From: Rhynchosporium graminicola
Lineage: Eukaryota; Ascomycota; Leotiomycetes; Helotiales; Ploettnerulaceae
Direction: 5' to 3'
NCBI GenBank assembly: GCA_900074885.1
Contig: FJUW01000007.1
Span: 610,704 to 674,703 of the forward strand
Length of the DNA: 64,000 bases
Shown: positions 55,632-64,000 of the stretch, one piece after another
How the letters are laid out: every line of letters begins with the position of its first letter
Position numbering within the stretch: the first letter of the stretch is position 1
Position numbers and translations under genes: made by a program
The notes under the pieces: model-generated
Told to the model about the DNA's origin: nothing
Seen by the model: only the letters and a program-made list of their open reading frames with translations
Databases searched by the model: none

Positions 55632-57005
55632 ATGTCCACCCCAGGAGACCGTGCAACGAGCTCATTAAGAGCCACGGCTACTCAAGATGTACCATCGCCC
55701 GACAATAACAAGGATCCCTCTCACCTTTGCCGCCTCTGAAACGAACTCCTCGGCGCGATCGCAGTTGCCGTCACGAATCCTTCCGACCTTGCTGCATTCG
55801 CACGCACGCGCAAGCTTCTCTGCAACAATATTACGCCGCTACTCTACAAGTCTGTGATCATCGAGGATGTGAGGAAGTTCCGACAGCTCGTTACCGCTAG
55901 TATTCTTTATGGATCTCACCCTCTGGAGCGCATCCGTACGTGTGATTTCTCCAAGAAATTGCCCAAGAGGAGCTTCATTTTAATTAATTTGGAGAAACTG
56001 CATGAGATAGATCTGCATGGTATAGATCAGTGGCAACCCGGACCAAATCGCTACATCGGCGGCATGACGGATCTACGAAATTTTTTCAATCGGATATAAG
56101 GGCAACAATTGGGACGGAGATGTTATAAAGCGTCTTCCTAGGACTGTTTCTACTTATCTGGTATCCTGTGAGTACATTCGAGACAAGGCGCACCGGTCAT
56201 CATCATCTGGAAACTTACATATGTTGTCTAGGCTCATTGGAGTTCGGTCAAGGCGGAGTCTGGGATGTGAGTCATGCAGTTTATATATTTGGGAGTCTCA
56301 CTCTGTAAAGACTGTATCTTATTTCGGCGCAGACGAGAAGTCAGGATACATAATTTTCTGAGAATGACGAGGACATCCTTCCACATGCATTCCGCTGCAG
56401 GACATCTCGTGCTACGTCTCTTGAGACTTTGTAACTCAGCGATTGCGATTTGCACTTCGCCGACCTACAGCAAGTATTGAGCTCACCTCGAGCTCTGAGG
56501 TTCCTATCCGTTTGTTCTCACGGACCCGAAATATACAACGACCGGACGTGTATATGATCAACAAATGTTCCGATTATTATCGATGCCAAATGTAGGCAAG
56601 ACTATCGAAGGCTTTAGGTATAATTTTGAACACGACGAACTGAGCCCTCTTCCAGCTCTTGGTATTTACAAGCTCAAAATATTCGCTACCTCGAGATTAA
56701 TCATGTACATCATATATAGTCCACAAATCCTTCGACCGGCCTCGTCTTTCTCCGTCCGAGCTCTTGGGCTCGGGAACTTCTGCCTCCGAAATTGGAAGTT
56801 TTGAAGATCATGCGCTTTTCGAACGATAACGAGGATGGCACTCTCCTAAAGATCCCTCAGAACAAGGACGGCACAGTCCCCTTCCTGAGACGCATGATTC
56901 TCGTTCTTCATCATCGAGACGCTGCTATGGCTGCGGACCTCTGAGAAGCAGCCAATGCAGACCCAATTCGTCGGTACTTATACGCGACGGCTCGTGAAGC
57001 CTGAA
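55632..57005 (+). pseudogene. F-box-like protein pseudogene
   Basis: Starting at ATG 55632, the frame reads MSTPGDRATSS... to DPSHLCRL, then hits TGA at 55737-55739. It continues NELLGAIAVAVTNPSDLAAF, ARTRKLLCNNITPLLYKSVI, LVTASILYGSHPLERIRTC and closes at 56097-56099. The (LP)NELLGAI...SDLAAF pattern is that of a fungal F-box with leucine-rich tail. Further downstream, disconnected frames read LEFGQGGVW, VLKIMRFSNDNEDGT and FLRRMILVLHHRDAAM, consistent with a leucine-rich repeat region with several frameshifts and stops. F-box assignment is by pattern and is moderate. Confidence 0.7.
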
Positions 57006-57826
57006 GTCAGGGCTTTCCAGTGCACGAAGAGAAAAAAATCTTATGGTGAGCTCGGAGCAAGGCAAACGGAGTCGAGTTGATGTTGGTATACGAGGATTTT
57101 ATTCGGAATCAGATCGTATGAAGAAAGGAAATGTTTGAAGGGCGGAAGATATGAATGGTGAATTTCACCACAATATCTTCTTACATAGTGGATCATTTGC
57201 CAGAGGCTGTTGTCGCGATAGCTGCTTGATTCGTGTCGGGGAGAATAAATCTGTGGGAAGGGATGAAAGGAGTTTTGTTTCGAGACGCTTTCCCGATCTT
57301 GATGGAGTACAAAAGGTAAAATAATCACATGAACTTACAGCGTTGCTTTTGTCAATAAAGCGAGCTTCTGCAGACATTCTCCTGCCTTCCTATTACAGCA
57401 CTCTCCCTTACCCCATGGAAAAGACATGACGTTCTCCTCATATCTTACTTCTGGAGCGACCTTGGTATTTTGTACGCGTTCCATCACTTGGAAGTCTTGA
57501 TACTTCCAAGTAACGGCAAACCAAAAGTACAAATATAGTTCTGAACGAACTTACCAGCCATACCCAAGTCTCTTTGGCTTGGGACGAGAGTGGTCACTCA
57601 AAATTGTAGGGCCGTTACAAAATGCAAATTGAGGGAATGATAAACATCTCTCATAACACCTGGCTTCTAAGCACCCAATGCATATCCGAAGTCCATTCGT
57701 ACTAAACAGTATATTGACAAAACAATCTCAAGGCCAGGCCATCATTACCAGATATCCAGTTGCGCCAAATACACCAACCATGCGATCATTCCCGCACCCG
57801 GTCCAATACCCAGCCAGCCATCAATC
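57006..57826. other. intergenic
   Basis: About 820 bp. No gene supported; frames at 57041-57532 on the minus strand are shadows with no domain. Probably 3' flank of PRI2. Confidence 0.5.
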
Positions 57827-59489
57827 CTAACCCTCCATCTGCACGTCTCCCTTCTCTTGCTCCGTTGGGTTCTTACCCATGTTCTTCAGAAGGTAACTCC
57901 TCTTGAAATATTCATTCGGATGAATCAGCGTTTCCAGCTGATTCGAAGTCCACGTTCCTTCATCCTTGACCTTCTTGATCTCCTGCTTATGAACATAATC
58001 AAATACACTATCACGTATTAGCCCTATCCAGCCCAAGACTTCAGAAGCGATGCACATACCGATTACAAGCCAAATGAAACTTATCCTTGCCCACATCCTC
58101 CTTCACACCTCTCAGCACCTCCTGATCCTGAATACCCACAGCCTCAAGCAACGGCAACAAGTTCTTCACCTCAAAGTGCCTATACGGGCACCCATGCGAA
58201 TCTCCCGGTCCCGGCGTATGTTGCGTAAGGATTTTCTGGCACGAGAAAGGACTATATCCATTTCCTCTCCTATTCGAATCGCCTCCCACATCTCCATACA
58301 CATGGCGGATATTATATTTGTACTCCTTATTGAATACATCGTCTGTGATTTTCTTGAATGAGGATCGCCAGAAAATCAGGCATTCTTCGAGAGAGAGCCC
58401 GATGCCTTTAAGGAAAAGCGTGTATTGAAGACGGCCGAAATGCTTGAGATGTGCGTCGCGACGAAGGGAACGGTGGAGATTTTGCATGCAGAGTGGGAAG
58501 GAGGATGAGAGTGTGTCGATGTTTCGGGCGGAAATGTCAGCTCCTGTGAGGGCGGTGGCGGAGCTGGAGTAGTTTGCGTCGGGCGTGGTGAAGTTGTTAG
58601 AGAGGTGGGCGAGGATAGGCGTTAGTCTGTCGTCTTCATCGAGACGTGGGAGGGCTCGCGAGGTCATCTTCTCCAGTTAGCAAATACCCGACACAAGAGA
58701 CAGAAAGAGCATACTTCGAGCGCCTTATCCAGCCGAGCAGTGAACTCTGCTACAACCATCGATAATTGTTCTCGTCCGGGAACATATGCCTTTCCAGCCT
58801 TTAAGAAAACCTTCCTATGTTCAACCAGCTCCGGAACACGCTCCCAGTCAACCTTGAAGTAACTCTCCTCCTCGATCCTGAGCGGGTATCCACCTCCCGC
58901 AGCTCGCAATTCGTCCGAGTATTCCCTTCTTTCATCATCACTCACAGTCTCCCAATCCAAATTCAGCCCCTCCACGAAGGTCTGCCTCTCCTTCAGATTA
59001 TCCGCCTGAAACCTTATTCTGAATAGCATAGATTCGACGCGGGAGAACCGTCTTCGTAAATCCTCGGTCGACGCGAACGCCAGGCGAAGAATGAAGTGAC
59101 TGTAATGATCTTTCTGTCTCTCAGCTTGCAGGGTCGTAGAGCCGGAAGTGGAAGAGCTTAGTGGGAGGTATTTGTCGAGAAGGGGCTTCATGTGTGCTGC
59201 AGTTTCGGTGGCTGATTTGTTCCTGAAAGAGCATGCTTCGAGTTCGGCAAGAACTACTTGTATCAGCTCTGAACCCATAGAATCATATTTATGACATACC
59301 TCGCAGGCGATCTATGGCCCATTGCTCAAACTGTTCCAGCGTGATGTCTGCTGTTGGAGGCGTAACATAGAAATTCAGTCTATGCTGGTATTCAACGTGC
59401 TGGTATGCGGGCGCGGCAAATTGTTTCTTTCTGTGATCTAGACCTGTTCGTCTTTTCGAGTCTATCCGGTTGAAATCTTGTCTGATCAT
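57827..59489 (-). CDS. PRI2: DNA primase large subunit
   Basis: Large subunit of the primase part of DNA polymerase alpha-primase, needed to start Okazaki fragments. Exons 59489-59300, 59256-58715, 58667-58060 and 58007-57827 give 506 aa with consistent phases. The N-terminus is MIRQDFNRIDSKRRTG; ELEACSFRNKS follows in exon 2. The C-terminal iron-sulfur domain has four cysteines in the family order: PLCMQNLHRSL, FSCQKIL, HGCPYRHFE and HLACNR, with FGRLQYTLFLKGIGLSLEE between the first two. The last cysteine lies just before the third intron. The C-terminal tail (HPNEYFKRSYLLKN) is typical. The first in-frame ATG is 59489; the longer open frame upstream has no ATG. Introns are 43-52 nt. Confidence 0.96.
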
Positions 59490-61840
59490 GATTGCGGTAT
59501 TGAATTGGGGTGTGATTGAAGTGTTGACCGCAAAGAGAAAGAGGTGTTGGAGTTTGAGGAAGACGCGATTTTGGGACGCGACGCGCCTGTGTCCCCACTC
59601 AGCCAAACCACTTTCACTTTCAGGGGCTGATGGCTCTAGCGAGGTCCTCCAGATATGTCAACAACGCCTCAAATAAATTTATCCCACTAAGCTTGACGCC
59701 CAAAGTCGCATATTTTCAGCACACAAAATGTTCACAGATCTTTGAAAAGGTAGGTAGACTCGTCACTGGCACTTGAAAAGCCTCCCTTACGTGAAGTAGC
59801 CTACCCACCCTTATAAGCTCGAGAATTTTATACTGTATCTGCAATCTCTAACCTCTCTATACGAGCAGGAGATCTTTACGAATTCCGAGATTTAGAGAAA
59901 TAATGGTAGTAAGCGTAGTAGCTGCTCTATTCTGGAATATGGGAAAATAATGACAAATGGTCAGTGTGTATTCAATCTTACTCATAGTGATATACTACTT
60001 TTTAGCACTTGTACATTTCTCGAGCCCACTCGGAATCATCCACTTACAAGCAAAATAATTACAGTTGTTCCTTAATCTAGACTTGATCTACGAAATGCAA
60101 CTCGGTCTGGATCCGGTCCGGACTCGTGTAATTGCGGTATCTAAACATCACAAGATTGCAGTTAGAAAATCCAGAAGCCAACTAGATTTTGAGTCAGGTC
60201 AAAATGGAGAGGCTTCACTGGACGCATGAGGATGTGTTCTTTAGCAAGATAAAACGACGCAATCTTAACTTCCTCTACGAGTCTGGGTCTGCCTAGTTTC
60301 AAAGTTGAAATCAGTAGTCCTTGTGTTGCAGAATCTCATATATCAATTCGATATTCTACATTTCAAGATCTACTATCCACCATCCCAATTCACAGCTCAC
60401 CATTGCCTATCTTTCGCCCTCTACCCTTCACTCTCCCTCTCAAGATATCCCCTCGTCATCAAGAAGGCCAAAGCCCATGGAGGCACGCGATGGGATGATC
60501 ACCATAAAGATCCCCACTCTATCGATCTCTCTTGGAACCACGAACAATACAGAATTTCGCCGCCTCTGGCGCCACACCTCAATATGTGCGTTATGTGATA
60601 TTCCTCCTCTTCACTGCGCCTGGTCCTTTCGCCTACTTTTCAACAAATTTTTACGAGTTTTACGAGTCAAGGCGGAGGCGGAGATGGAGGTGAAAGAACG
60701 CAGGTGACAGTTACAGGCAGTAGAGCGGTTAGATGGCGATGTATTCATCCTCCATCAAAATCAAGGAGAACCCATAGGTACTACCAGGTTAGGCGTGACC
60801 AGAAGGTAGTTTTTTGGACATCAAGAGTGGATATGGGGGATTTCGAAGAGTAACTCCTACCGTCATCAAGTGTACTTACTGACCTATCTATTTCTTCCAC
60901 AGTACCGCCTAAATTTGAATAGCTAGATAGCCATGCTAAACCACGACTTACACCGCAATGCTGTTAAGCGCCGGTGATCCCAAGATGCGCCAATCCAGCA
61001 GTCCTTGTGATACCATGATTGATCGAAAGCTGCATCCCCACCAAGCTATACCCCTCCAGTTCACCCTACCAGCTTCCCAGCAGGACGAAGACATGTTTAC
61101 ATCTCTCGCCCTAACACAGCGCAGGATCAAGGACGTCTTGCTCACCGTCTCGATGCACACCGACTAGCCTAACCAGTTCATACACCTCTTCATTTGAACA
61201 AGGTTAAGCCCAGTATACCACATGGAAATGATGCAAAATGCACACAGAAACCCACTCCCAAAAACCCTCTACCTATACACAATAAATACTATATTATCTA
61301 TAACGCTCAAAAACAATGCATTGCGATACCTAGTACACGAGTCAAGTTCAAACCACAAAACAAAATCACAGCACCAATCAAAAGCACAAAACAACACGCT
61401 CACGACAAAAGAGCATCTTCCAGCCAAATAAACAAGACGTAACAAAATTACAAGACACTACAAGCTCACCTGATTTATCCCCAATGCTAACGAAAAATTC
61501 CGGGACCCTCTCTTCTCTACCGCTACACTGTAGCTCATCCCATTCCCTCCCATCCCAGGACCTTCCCTGCCTGCGCCAAGCGGTGAAGCGAGCGACTCAT
61601 TTTCTTCCCCCCTCTACCTCTCTACCAACCAACCAATCCTCCATACCCCCCAACCATTCCAACCTCCATTCCAGGGTCCGCAGAAGCAAAACAATCTGCC
61701 GTAGAAAAAAAAAATATATATACTGTACCAAGTGTGGAGCGGGGTGGAACAAAGTAAAGTGGAGATAGATGGCCAGGATGATGATGGGATGAAAAGGGAG
61801 GGAGGTGAGCGGGTGATCGACGGCCAGTGGTCGATCTCCC
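59490..61840. other. gene-poor 2.3-kb stretch
   Basis: PRI2 promoter at the left. No gene is supported. A plus-strand frame from ATG 60477 (MEARDGMITIKIPTLSISLG) is 76 codons long but has no domain and no convincing splice partner. Frames at 60948-61167 and 61194-61442 are weak. A-rich sequence dominates 61.2-61.5 kb. Confidence 0.45.
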
Positions 61841-61966
61841 GGAAAAAGGAAAGGAAAGGAAAGGAAAGGAAAGGAAAGGAAAAGGAGGAAAGGTAAGGAA
61901 GAGAAGATAAAGAAGATGAGATTAGCTGTCAGGGAGGTAGAGAGGGAGAGAGAGAGAGAGAGAGAG
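61841..61966. repeat. purine-rich microsatellites (AAAGG)n and (AG)n
   Basis: A GGAAA pentamer repeat runs from about 61846 to 61885. A separate AG-dinucleotide tract lies at 61941-61966. The intervening DNA remains strongly purine-biased on the plus strand. No coding sequence is claimed; the minus-strand frame through this tract is a low-complexity artefact. Confidence 0.85.
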
Positions 61967-63049
61967 GTAGTGAGAGAGATGTTTATCGGTAGTAGAGGTA
62001 GGGACTGACGAATATACGAGTTCTCTGCTGTGGTTCCCTGAGATTTCGAATCATCGTCTTCAGGCAAGACTTGAAAAGTCCTATACGTGTCTATCACACC
62101 CAAGAAATTATCTAATTGAACAAATTCTCGCACATAATCACCAGAATACATAGGGTTTGAGCACAATATTACTCAATCACAAAATCAAAGTGAACAACCG
62201 AAGGAGAGAAGAAAACTCTATTGCAATGCTCAATTCATGCGGCCTCATGCTTTGCTTGTGCTAGCAGTGAGTAATAAACAAGCTTGCTTGATCGCAATGT
62301 ATGCAGATAGATAGACGGCTGGCTCATCATTATCAATCGTTCATCTCATCATCAGATCGTGTCACTCTTCCTTGTCTTCCTTATCCCCCGCTCGTCCTAT
62401 CTCCCCAATACCCTCCCCTGATCTCACACTCTCTCGTCCACATCACAAAAAGACAACTCCGTATATGTACCCCAGCCCAATGCCTTCATCCACCCATTCA
62501 TTCAAGAACTGGATCTTCGCGCCCTCTCCCTCGTCCAAAACGGGAAAAGAGCGTGGTATGTAAAATGTAAAATACAACAGCGAACGAAAAGATGAGAACC
62601 AAGTTAAACTCGTATCTCCCCTGCAAAACGGACGATCTCAATCAACATTCGCAAACCAGCATGCATGATACGCATGCCATGAGACAAGAGACTCAATGGA
62701 TGTCCCGAAAGGGATGATGCCAATCATCATATGCAATGCTGTGCCGCGCCCGTCGTGTCAATCGTGTCCTTATTTACATTTGTGGGGTTTCGTTCGTTGG
62801 TTCGTTCATCCGCTCGTTCGTTCATGAAAAATATGGAGAACATCTTCTCAAGTGAAAAGATCATGGAAATAGTCATCGTTACTGTGTCATGTTTTTCGTA
62901 ATATAAGCATGTACAAGAAGAATTGAACATCTTGTCAAAGGAAATTCTCCCCTGAGAAGGATCTCGATTAAAATTGAGGGGTGAATTGTGTGCTCGCCAT
63001 CGAATGGCGAACTTGGGAAAGGGCGAATGTGTTGAGTGGGTCAAGTCTG
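61967..63049. other. intergenic, right side
   Basis: About 1.08 kb with no gene supported. It is low-complexity in places, with imperfect TTCGTTCG repeats at 62787-62824. The minus-strand frame beginning at 63435 runs to 62968 as a shadow of the next gene. Confidence 0.5.
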
Positions 63050-64000
63050 TCATGATGCATACACAGGTCCTCGATGATAACTGGAATATTCTCGGTCTCG
63101 TCCTTCAGTGCCTCGGCGTCCATAATCTTGGACTCCTGCAGCGTGAGCGGAGTATATAACGTTCTCGTGGCCGTAATTTGGTACATAAGATACCTTATCA
63201 AAATACGCTCCTCCTGGAGCAACTCTTGAACTTCCTCTTTGGCCACTACCTTCCCGATATAACTTGGGGCGCGCAGTGAGTACGATTGGCTCAGGTTCAG
63301 GTTCGGCTTGGTAGTACTTTGTCGATTGAGATCGATTTGTACGAGGTCGTTCACTGCTGGTAGACTTTCGGGCGATAGGAGGTCTTGCTGGTGTTCCACG
63401 TGGGGTTTCGCTGGCAACTTGAGGATATTCTTCACGCATCTCGGAGCGGTGGCTCCTTGTTGGAGCTACAATTGGGACAGTGCGGCCATTCTCAACGACA
63501 TAGCGGGTCGGCTCTCGGCGAGCTTGCGGGGGACTGTGAGATCTTTGGGCAGCATATACAGGAGAGTCAGGTTCTGATTCCGAGGAGAAATCCTGTCTTG
63601 GTTTGCTACTACCATTGGCTCTTGGGCGATCCCCAGACTGGAAAGTGGATGCTCGTGGTAGAGAGGGCATCGCTGCTTCTTTACTACGAGGATACTCCTG
63701 AGTTTTGGATCGACTGGGCTGATCTCGTGCAAAGACGGGGGGTGCCGAGGCATAGCTGGTGAGAGTGGGCTTGCCTCTTAGTGCAGCTGCTGGTGAAGGT
63801 GGCTCGACAATGTAAGGATCAGCAGTTGGTGCTGGTGGTGACCTCCTTCTGGACGACTTTTCGGTACGTACTGCAGGTGTTTCTGAAGACCTTCTATTGG
63901 ACTCTTTTGTACGACCAGCGGATGATCTTTTGGGCATGTCATCATCGCTATACTGTGCTTGGGCTGGAGCTGCTGTGTATTGTCGATACGAGGCCGATGA
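63050..64000 (-). CDS. C-terminal part of a disordered Arg/Ser/Pro-rich protein (possible DnaJ-like)
   Basis: The open frame runs from the right edge of the window to the stop at 63050, so the N-terminus and start codon lie outside. About 316 residues are visible. They are highly Arg/Ser/Pro/Glu-rich and probably disordered, with RRSSETPAVRTEKSSRRRSP, SSESEPDSPVYAAQRSHSP and KYYQAEPEPEPIVLTARPKL. A final region contains APGGAYFDKVSYVPNYGHEN and ends YHRGPVYAS. The KVSYVPNYGHENVIYS ending resembles the C-terminal repeats of some fungal DnaJ-domain proteins, but the J domain, if present, is off the window, so this is a weak guess. Confidence 0.7.
   Translation of the reverse strand, partial: SSASYRQYTAAPAQAQYSDDDMPKRSSAGRTKESNRRSSETPAVRTEKSSRRRSPPAPTADPYIVEPPSPAAALRGKPTLTSYASAPPVFARDQPSRSKTQEYPRSKEAAMPSLPRASTFQSGDRPRANGSSKPRQDFSSESEPDSPVYAAQRSHSPPQARREPTRYVVENGRTVPIVAPTRSHRSEMREEYPQVASETPRGTPARPPIARKSTSSERPRTNRSQSTKYYQAEPEPEPIVLTARPKLYREGSGQRGSSRVAPGGAYFDKVSYVPNYGHENVIYSAHAAGVQDYGRRGTEGRDREYSSYHRGPVYAS

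Noticed and set aside
60477..60707. Frame MEARDGMITIKIPTLSISLG... on the plus strand
   Set aside because: Looks partly protein-like, but no domain or in-phase continuation could be found.
61597..62166. 189-codon minus-strand frame rich in Leu/Ser/Phe
   Set aside because: Produced by the (GGAAA)n and (AG)n microsatellites; low-complexity artefact.
62968..63435. 155-codon minus-strand frame beside the terminal gene
   Set aside because: Shadow of the Arg/Ser/Pro-rich frame in another register.

Overview
The window is nuclear DNA of a filamentous ascomycete. The genes carry many short introns (mostly 43-135 nt) with GT(A/G)NGT donors, CTAAC/CTGAC-type branch sites and YAG acceptors. The genes are densely packed and include fungal-only families (SLATT-like, GtaA glutaminase, CE5 esterase, GH11 and GH115). 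Codon use and the recognisable proteins fit a leotiomycete (Helotiales-like) fungus. That placement is inference, because no rRNA or barcode locus is present.

Layout. 0.7-1.5 kb: a frameshifted DUF829/PaxU-like gene. 3.0-9.0 kb: a long coiled-coil protein with a basic AT-hook-like tail, convergent with the splicing factor BBP/SF1. 9.6-13.8 kb: a Ure2-like glutathione transferase and a cytochrome b561-type membrane protein with a huge disordered SR-rich tail. 14.6-15.3 kb: a degenerate tandem repeat of 80-100 bp units. 15.6-22.5 kb: a secreted carbohydrate-enzyme block with a GH11 xylanase, a CE5 acetylxylan esterase with CBM1, and a GH76 mannanase. 22.5-25.3 kb: gene-poor. 25.3-30.5 kb: a SLATT-like two-helix membrane protein, a wrecked SDR pseudogene and a secreted GtaA-type glutaminase. 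31.5-32.7 kb: a Tra2-like SR splicing regulator. 35.3-37.8 kb: an unrecognised conserved-looking fungal protein. 38.6-43.9 kb: complex I subunit NDUFS5, Sec39 and kinetochore Nnf1. 44.9-46.3 kb: a PH-domain-like protein. 47.4-50.6 kb: GH115 alpha-glucuronidase. 51.7-54.1 kb: a small single-span protein and an uncharacterised 487-aa protein. 54.7-54.8 kb: an intron-containing tRNA-Gln(UUG). 55.6-57.0 kb: an F-box-like pseudogene. 57.8-59.5 kb: DNA primase large subunit. After 63.05 kb: the 3' part of a disordered protein that runs off the window.

The functional theme is xylan breakdown: GH11 cuts the backbone, the CE5 esterase removes acetyl groups and GH115 removes (4-O-methyl)glucuronic acid. 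The housekeeping theme is RNA splicing (BBP, Tra2). Several splice structures stand out: three introns that only work as GC-AG with identical GCAAGT donors, a 14-nt micro-exon, and a Tra2 terminal intron that switches the C-terminus. Two genes (DUF829 and Nnf1) each have exactly one surplus base. All splice models were built by hand and checked for reading phase, but not against RNA data.
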